Of a DNA stretch of 64,000 bases, positions 57,050 through 64,000 are shown in pieces. The DNA lies in the NCBI GenBank assembly GCA_921293015.1, contig OV121084.1, positions 18,666,960 to 18,730,959 on the forward strand, read 5' to 3'. Every line of letters begins with the position of its first letter. Positions within the stretch are counted from its first letter, which is position 1. The notes beneath the pieces are model-generated. The model saw only the letters and a list, made by a program, of their open reading frames with translations, ran no database searches and had not been told where the DNA came from. The translations under genes and the position numbers were made by a program. The stretch is from Phorcus lineatus (Eukaryota; Mollusca; Gastropoda; Trochida; Trochidae).

Positions 57050-59700
57050 GCCATGGCATTTTATCTGGCGTCTGTTCATCTGTTCATGAACTCTTTACTT
57101 TTTAATTTTCTTCAACGGAACATTTGACTCTGGAAATCTGAAATCTGGTTATAACGACTCCTAATTAGGTCCTTTAGGATCTTGATTTATAGATTTGTTT
57201 ATCCCTTGACTCCTTACAATGGCCACAACCTAAAAGCCTATTTCCATCCCCATCTACCCTATTTTCATCATATTCTTCAGAAGAAAGATATCTTAGAATC
57301 TTGAAACCTTGTGTGTAGATTCCTTGGTTGATTTTTGTTCATAGATTTGGTGACCATGTGACCTTAATAAGCGTTGCTGAGAGCACACCCCCAAAACTAT
57401 ATTTTGCTCTTTTTTAAAAGGCCTGGGAAGGTCAAAACTTGTGTACCGACTCCCAAGCTCAAATAAATTAATTTGGTGGTCCTATTGCAGCTCATATGGT
57501 GATCCTGTGACCATTAATGAAACAAATTGAAGATACCTTTATGAGCTATAGCGCTGATTGCATTACCTTAACTCCTTAATGTCAAATACATTTTATAATA
57601 ATAACTGAATAAGTTAATATGAGATGCAAACTCTTTATGCTCTGAATGCATGTAATGACAAGTTCTTTTTTCTCTATGCACAGAACTGATTGACAAGAAT
57701 TTGACCTGGACAACCATTGCTCAATTTCTTCTACTAGAATGTTATCAACTTCAGAGCTTTAGTAAGTTAACAATTGCAGAAAGAGTATTGATTTATTCTA
57801 TTATTGTCAAATGGATTTAATTATAATGAAGTAACAATACTAAGTCAATTCTGAATAATACTGACTTGTCATGCTGTATATTTCCCAGCTTTTATTTACT
57901 TGGAGGTATCTAGATTTCAATGATTTTGTTAGTCTGAAATAGTTTCCTGATTGTAATTCAAAATGTATTTGATATGAAGTTTTTTTATCAGTGTCAACTA
58001 CTTGATGACATTTATTCTTTTAGGAGTTGCAACTTGCAACTTTGATGGGTTATGGCCAAAAAGCTATACATTAATTTTAAATTCCCTTTAGCTGTTGAAA
58101 TTACCAATGTGATGTAGCTTTTAGGTAAAAAAAACCCCCAGAATTTGAAATTAAAGCTATCTGCCCTCTTCATTGATTACAAAAGGTTCATATCAATGCA
58201 TGTCATGTAAAAGTGATCAAACTACAGGGAGTTTATATAACTGTGCTCACTATCACCTTAATTGTCAGATCACATTTCCATCTTAAAATTCTATATGCAT
58301 TATTTGTATTTCACAGGTTAACAGTGACTGCATAATCTTTTCCCGAAGAAGGATGAGCACGCCAAGCACCATATGATAATGAAGACAAAACCTTTTATGT
58401 GAAATATGCAGAATATACATGTTCATTGATATTAGTATTCTTAATTCTGAATCTTCTTTTTATCAAATCTGGCTGGTCGGTTGGGTTCATGGCATGGCAT
58501 GGCAACTGGTGTCTGTCTGTCCGTCCATACATTAGTCCGTAAATATTTCGCTCTTTGTACTTCTCATGAACCCGTTGAAAACCGAGCTGAAAATGTGTAA
58601 ACAGGTACCTTGGCCTATGGGAATATAAATTGTAGATTTTGTGTTTCTGTGGTCCCAACTTAAGAGCACAGGGGCAACTCCCTAAAGTCAATATTTTCAC
58701 CAAAGGCCTAGAAACATAAAATGTAGTGTCAAGACACCTCCCTCATGAACATTATATTCATAATACTGTATTTGGTGACCCTGTAGCCCAATAAGGGCCA
58801 CATCAACCACAAAATCTATTTTCATCTTCTTTACCAGGAGCATTTATCCTATAAAGCGAAAGATGGTTTACAGACCTCTTGCTTATTGAAATAATTGCTC
58901 TTGCCACACCTTGACAGTTATAAGAACCACATCAACCACATTATTTACCTATTAAAATTGGGTCTTTTCTTTTTTGGGTAATGGTATATAATATTTCAGG
59001 TTTTGATGACCCTATGACCCTACAAATAGTGCCTCTTTTCCGCCTTATTATATAAATTGTATGAATTCTTATGTACTAAAGAGCCAATGGATCTATTTTT
59101 AAGTTCTTCCAAAGAACCGCTTGGTTTTCAGAGCTGAAATCATCTGTACAGGGTTCGCTCTGTACTCATTAAGGAATACAAAGGATTTTTATGAATAATA
59201 ACGATAATGAATATACATGTGATATGCTATCTCCCTTTAAAATCATTGTTAGCAAAATGTAACATTTTCAAGTTTTATTGCCTCCAAATGTAAGAATGTA
59301 ATCATGTTTTCATTATATTTTTTCATGAACCTATTGATCCATTGGCACTAGGCAACCCAAATCTTGTGTACAGGTCCTTTAGCCAATTGGGAGAATAAAT
59401 TGAAGATTTGGTGATTCTTTCGCCCCAATGAGGGCCTTGGGAGTCATCTCCTCAAGATCCAAAAGCCCATAAAGACAGAAATCTTGTGCAAAGTTACCCT
59501 GGCCAAGGGTGATTATGATTTGTGGATTTTGGTGACTCTATGGCCCCAATGAGGGTCATAGAAAAGTATTTCATATTCTCCAGACCCAAAAGCCCTTGAA
59601 GGTTGAAGTCTTGTGCACATGTACCTTGCATTGTAAACTTTATGACCCACCTGAGGGCCATGGGGCCATGCCCTACATTTCCTATTTGTATTATTTCATT
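57050..59700. repeat. Scattered copies of a 150-170 bp repeat
   Basis: Blocks such as CTTGTGTACAGGTCC, AATTGAAGATTTGGTGA and GGCCCCAATGAGGGCC recur near 57300, 57430, 58590, 58770, 59370, 59490 and 59600. They are all in the same direction but diverged. A reverse-oriented copy lies near 62760-62960. Confidence 0.6.
57684..57761 (+). CDS. Second exon of the unidentified plus-strand gene
   Basis: Acceptor TTCTCTATGCACAG, donor TTTA|GTAAGT, 78 bp, phase 1 to 1. Joined to the first exon it reads on with ELIDKNLTWTTIAQFLLLEC and YQLQSF, the position of a LisH motif. No third exon was recognised before the window end. Confidence 0.5.
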
Positions 59701-60224
59701 CTTGTGCTCCGGAAATTAGAGTGTGGCAGGGGCACTAGTTAAGAGTGTTTAACCCTCGGGGCTGTGATAAAATACTGAATGTAAACAAGGAGGATGGCGC
59801 ATGAAATTTCTGATGAGGTAAATAACACTTCTGTGTAGCATAAATGATAAAAATTTTTACAAGACTCTGAAATTCTTATACAGGACCTGGAGGGGCAGAA
59901 GAGAGGAAGGGGTTGGAGAGGTATAAAGAGGAAGTGACTAGGAAAAACACCTATTAACTAGTATAAGTATTTAAACTCATTTGATATGCAAGAGAAAAGT
60001 AATTGTTTTTCCTTTCTCTTACATTAACTTGCTAAGATCAAAGGTCCTGTTTTGAACCATGCTATTTCAGTTAATAAATATTATCACAAGAGAGACATTT
60101 ATTGTTTTGTTTTTCTTACTTCAATTTAGTTAAAGATTACTCTCAATGTCATTTGCAATCTGGCATGTATAGTGATCAATAAGTTTATTATGATAAAGTA
60201 AATAGTGTTTATGTTTTAAGATAT
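59701..60224. other. Spacer, nothing clear
   Basis: There is an acceptor-like TTCTTATACAG at 59873-59883 before GACCTGGAGG, but no frame follows it. Confidence 0.4.
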
Positions 60225-60637
60225 TTATTTCAAATGGCAGGAAGGGAGGAGGGGTGGCCTTATATTAGGTTTGAAAAGAAAATCAACTGCAAGTTTTGAC
60301 ATCCAGCAGTGGTGTTCTGATGTCAGTTGTGATATGCTTTTAAAAAATGCAGGAAGGTACTGTGCAACTGAGTCAACTTTGTAGGTTATGTCCTGATTTC
60401 CCCACAAGTTTGGTCTGGTCGAGCATTGTCAACAAAGGATTTCTTCACCAAAGCCAATTGCCACATGAGCTCAATGTCCTGACTATCTCTCATATATGAT
60501 GACAGTAATTTATTAAGGATTTGGTATTCACCCTTCTTCAAATTCAGGCCATTGGTCAAACCATAAGCCATCCTTTGACTTCTCTCATTAAACCAGTCAT
60601 ACATGACTTTTTGATGGACGCTACGAATTGTATACAA
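60225..60637 (-). pseudogene. Intronless coding fragment of unknown gene, one frameshift
   Basis: About 130 codons look like real protein: VMYDWFNERSQRMAYG, then DSQDIELMWQLALVKKSFVD and ARPDQT. The frame changes near 60395 and continues LWGNQDITYKVDSVAQYLPA to about 60240. One missing base explains the shift. No splice sites bound it, so a retrocopied pseudogene is likely. I do not recognise the parent gene. Confidence 0.5.
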
Positions 60638-62001
60638 TTCTCATAAATATGAACTAGAATTTTCTGTTTGTCTCAAAACAAATAGCCTTTTTAGAGAAAT
60701 TTAAAATAACATCCAAAACGGATGTCTGCATTATTTATTTCGCTCAGCCAATTAGTAAGCATTCTCAGCGTATTTCTCAAATACATGCTAATTGTTCTCG
60801 ATTTATTGAGAACGTAAAGTGCCAGTTTGGGAAAGTCAAGTCACTTTGGTTGGTGAATAATAAAAGGAGGAAAATATTCCCAACACCCCACCAGGAACAC
60901 TACTACTTTAGAATGCTGAAATCGTATGTAGGCGTATTTTGAGAAGCAAGTTATAATTGCATGTTTTGTGATGGCTCATTGGATATTATTACCTAAGTCT
61001 TTAATCTAAGATAAAAGCAAAAATAATGAAAAAACTGATGAACTACAAAGACAGCAGCTATATTAAAACATTTCTCAGTTTGCATACTCAAGAATTTGGA
61101 GAACACATCATCTCAAGATTGTCATTGCCAACAAATAATCAGCTAATTTAGAGTGCCGTTATGAATTCACAACATAAATACTTACAGGACATGAGATATA
61201 CTTTCAAACGAAGGGCGCTTTCATCTTACGTATTGCTGATTGTAACATCAATTATAACATGCACTAATAGGTTTATATTTCGACATCACGTAGGTTTTTC
61301 ATTACTATTCCATCTTCTGTGAAAACCTATTACAATTATGTTCGAGATGGTAACGGTCAGACCAGTTTATATATCTTTGGAAATGTAATATAACAACGAA
61401 ATACGTCATGGGGATTTTAAAGCACATCATTCACATATAAATTTTACGAATTTTAGGCCTTGTGATTTTTAAGTGTTCAGTAGGCCCTACTAGCCTATTT
61501 GTTCTTGGCAGTTACAAAATGAGAAAGAGTTTGTAATTATAAGCAATTAAAAAAATCAAGTTTCAGTTTCGGTAGGGCATCGTGTTGCATATTTCATCGA
61601 AACTATAACATCAATTATAAGATGAATTTCTTGTAAACAGCGATTCAACAAGTGTCGACGATCAACTGATTCACACAAAACGATACGCGCAATGATTGCA
61701 AACCAGTTTGGTATTCATCACAGCACCGCGTGCGACACTTTCCGATGTGCGGAGCAATTGTTTACATTCCATATATGGCAAATGTAGGCGTATTCCGAGC
61801 AATCCGCTACGATGGTTTCATTAACGAATGCAGGTTCATTCTAACGAATAATAAGTATTTTATTTCATCAATAGGAAGCTTAAGTGACTATATATACCCT
61901 CGTAAGCCTTAAATTAGCTAGTTTGAGCCCGAAAAACGTGCACTAGTGCCTTTAATGCGTTTAGAATAGTTTTCTACTGCAGACAACGCCATCGAGCTCC
62001 T
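60638..62001. other. Intergenic or intronic DNA, no gene seen
   Basis: AT-rich; nothing recognised. Confidence 0.45.
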
Positions 62002-62068
62002 GTCGGGATTCGAACAGCTGACCTCTTGATCCGAAGCCAAACACGCTAATCACTGCTCTATCCCACCC
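62002..62068 (-). tRNA. tRNA-like sequence, probably the head of a SINE or a tRNA pseudogene
   Basis: On the minus strand there is an A-box-like GGGATAGAGCAGTGATTAGC and a B-box GTTCGAATCCC at normal spacing, and a possible anticodon loop CTTCGGA between TTGG and TCAA (anticodon TCG). The acceptor stem does not pair well, so a functional tRNA is unlikely. Confidence 0.45.
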
Positions 62069-64000
62069 TTAGTTATCCGGGAAAAACACAATCATAATCA
62101 ACCTTATACAAACAAAGTACAAACACATCAATTTTTGTAATAAGAAATGTTAAGTTTGCAAAACGGAATGGTTACAAACCTGTTTATAATTGAATATAGT
62201 GGCAAAATTATAAAAAGATCCCATGTGCGATCTCGTTCCTAGAGACTCTTAGTTGTCGGGTTTACCTCAGATGAGTCTTTTGTTAACGTCATTTTACTTA
62301 CATGACATCGGTGCAAAGCGGACTGCAAGCTTCAATGTTTGTGTTGAAAGGTAATACCCATTCTGCGAACAGGTTTCTTTTCACAACGAGGACTATCTGA
62401 TTGCGAATGAACTCCCGTCGTTTCTTTCAGTTATCTATCCAATGAGAATAGTGGCAATTGGCTCTGTAATTCTTTAGGCTGAAAGATATATTTGTTGAGG
62501 AAAACACAATTTATAAATAAATTTCCAAAAGCAATTATCAAAAGCTTAGTAGAAATAAAGTTTGAATATCACATTGAAAAAAGGGTTTGCCATTAAGAAA
62601 AGGCAGCATTTTCAAAGAATCTTGTACACAATAATCAAACGTTCTACAGGTATAGTTCCAGAGAAGGAAATGAAAATATTTTGAAAGTGGTGTCACGTGA
62701 GATCCTCTCTTTGGGTCCAAGATTCCAGAGTCACAGAGTCACAAAATTGAGATTTAACATTGGCTTAGGAGCCTGTACACAAGATTTTTGTACACCTACT
62801 GTTTATATTATTTGTCAATTTGCAATTTAAAAATTTCTTATAAAAATCATTAACTTTTGTTTGTTTAGGGGCTATGTGATGTTTTTCTGGAGGAGAAGAC
62901 GAAACTTATTTAAAGCTTTTTAGTACATTGCCCTGGGCCCTCATTTGGTCCAGGAAAGTTACCAAATATACAATTTTAATTTGCCTTTGCTGATGTGTCT
63001 GTTAACATGTTTTCAAACGTGGAGAGCTTTTTGTCCTCAAGGAGAAGACAAACATAGGAAATGGCCAGAAAGGCTTTCCTTAAGGGCTAAAGAGTAAGTA
63101 AATCGTTATTGGCTAATTTGTCGGTAGAGAATTCTTAAGAACCCTGGAGATTTTTGTTCTTAAAAAAAACGAAAATAATTTATAAGACAAGAAACACCAA
63201 GTTGGTGTAGAAGCCTCCAACAATCTATAATTTAATGAGTGTACCCATCTGTCATGGATTTTGTTCATAGATTTCAGCTTTCTTAGGCGTTTCTAACTAA
63301 AGAAGAATATGTCGAGGGCATGGTCATTTAAGCGCTTTTTAACCCATAAGGGTAATAGAGTCCCTAAATCTACCATCTATAAACTATGTTGGCTGAGGCA
63401 CACGTACACATTAATTGTATTCTTTAGAGCCAATGGATATATACATGCGAACACTTGTTCGTCTGACGTGTATTCAAGACACAATTCACTCTAAAACTTA
63501 GAGCTGTTTTTAAAACAAGCAAATTAGTTAACATTTCGAACCATAAAAACGTATCAAGCCTCTATTATGGTGAATTACGAACACTTTTCATTAAAGTTTA
63601 AAACCATGTACTTACGCTCGGTTTTCCAACTCGAAAGTAGCAACGGGAGTTTCAGTCACAAATAAACGTTATTTTGCCGTGTAAAACTGAATATCAAACG
63701 GCTGATCAGCCTTCATCTTTATCGTCATCAAAGACAACGACATTCATTGTGGAACAATGTATTACCCTACAAAGTTTGTTCAATGATTGTGATGTGTGCC
63801 TCTGTTATTGCATTAAAATTTGTTGGCAAACATTCTTATGTTATTTGTTTCGGTGTTTATGTCTGATTGCAGATATCTGGATCAGGACATACAAATAGAA
63901 AACTACTTTGATCTGGCTATCCCCAATATTCTAAAAATGGCGATAGAAAATTAATTCCTTAAATAAAAATGTGTACATACCTGATTAGAAGTTTTGGTGT
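62069..64000. other. Mostly unassigned DNA with a reverse repeat copy
   Basis: A minus-oriented copy of the 57-59.7 kb repeat is at about 62760-63060. Donor-like sites on the minus strand at 63612-63617 (GAGC|GTAAGT) and near 63982 (CAG|GTATGT) hint at exons of a further gene, but their other ends are not visible. Confidence 0.35.

Overview
The window is eukaryotic and most likely from a bivalve mollusc. Host genes are split into many small exons with canonical splice sites. The main host gene encodes a secreted/membrane receptor with EGF-like domains. The spacer DNA is AT-rich and carries LTR, LINE and tRNA-derived repeats. The species cannot be named from the sequence alone.

Positions 1-10.2 kb hold something quite different: a compact, intron-free, gene-dense block that is an endogenous dsDNA virus of the Polinton-like type. 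Its genes are a protein-primed family B DNA polymerase (open at the left edge), a candidate single-stranded-DNA-binding protein with an acidic tail, a TFIIB-like transcription factor, several small membrane proteins, an A32-like packaging ATPase, a double-jelly-roll-type major capsid protein, and two large presumed structural proteins. No integrase or protease is visible; either could lie left of position 1. Several genes share a promoter-like motif ending in TATAATAAAATG or TTTATAAAATG. Most of the large genes carry stops, frameshifts or deletions, so this copy is decaying. Two hairpins and a further broken coding remnant lie at its right side (9.6-10.2 kb).

From 10.2 to 11.9 kb there is AT-rich spacer and a long CT microsatellite. 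From 11.93 to 16.77 kb lies a BEL/Pao LTR retrotransposon with both LTRs, a stop-containing gag, and a pol lacking the core of reverse transcriptase and the end of integrase, hence non-autonomous.

Two tandem paralogous host genes follow on the minus strand. Gene A keeps only exons 1 and 2 (19.9 and 17.4 kb); its downstream exons would lie where the retroelement and virus now sit. Gene B runs from 54.9 down to 34.4 kb, with an alternative last exon at 30.4-30.6 kb. It encodes a signal peptide, an N-terminal ectodomain, three copies of an Ig/HYR-like exon set, two EGF-like domains, one transmembrane segment and a cytoplasmic tail that may carry an NPMY motif. Splice phases join correctly along almost the whole chain; two short exons are still unlocated.

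Right of gene B, a CpG-rich start near 56.2 kb begins a plus-strand gene of unknown identity (two exons seen, LisH-like). Beyond it are dispersed repeats (57-59.7 and 62.8-63.2 kb), a frameshifted coding fragment (60.2-60.6 kb) and a tRNA-like SINE head (62.0 kb). The rest is intronic or intergenic DNA in which I see no gene.
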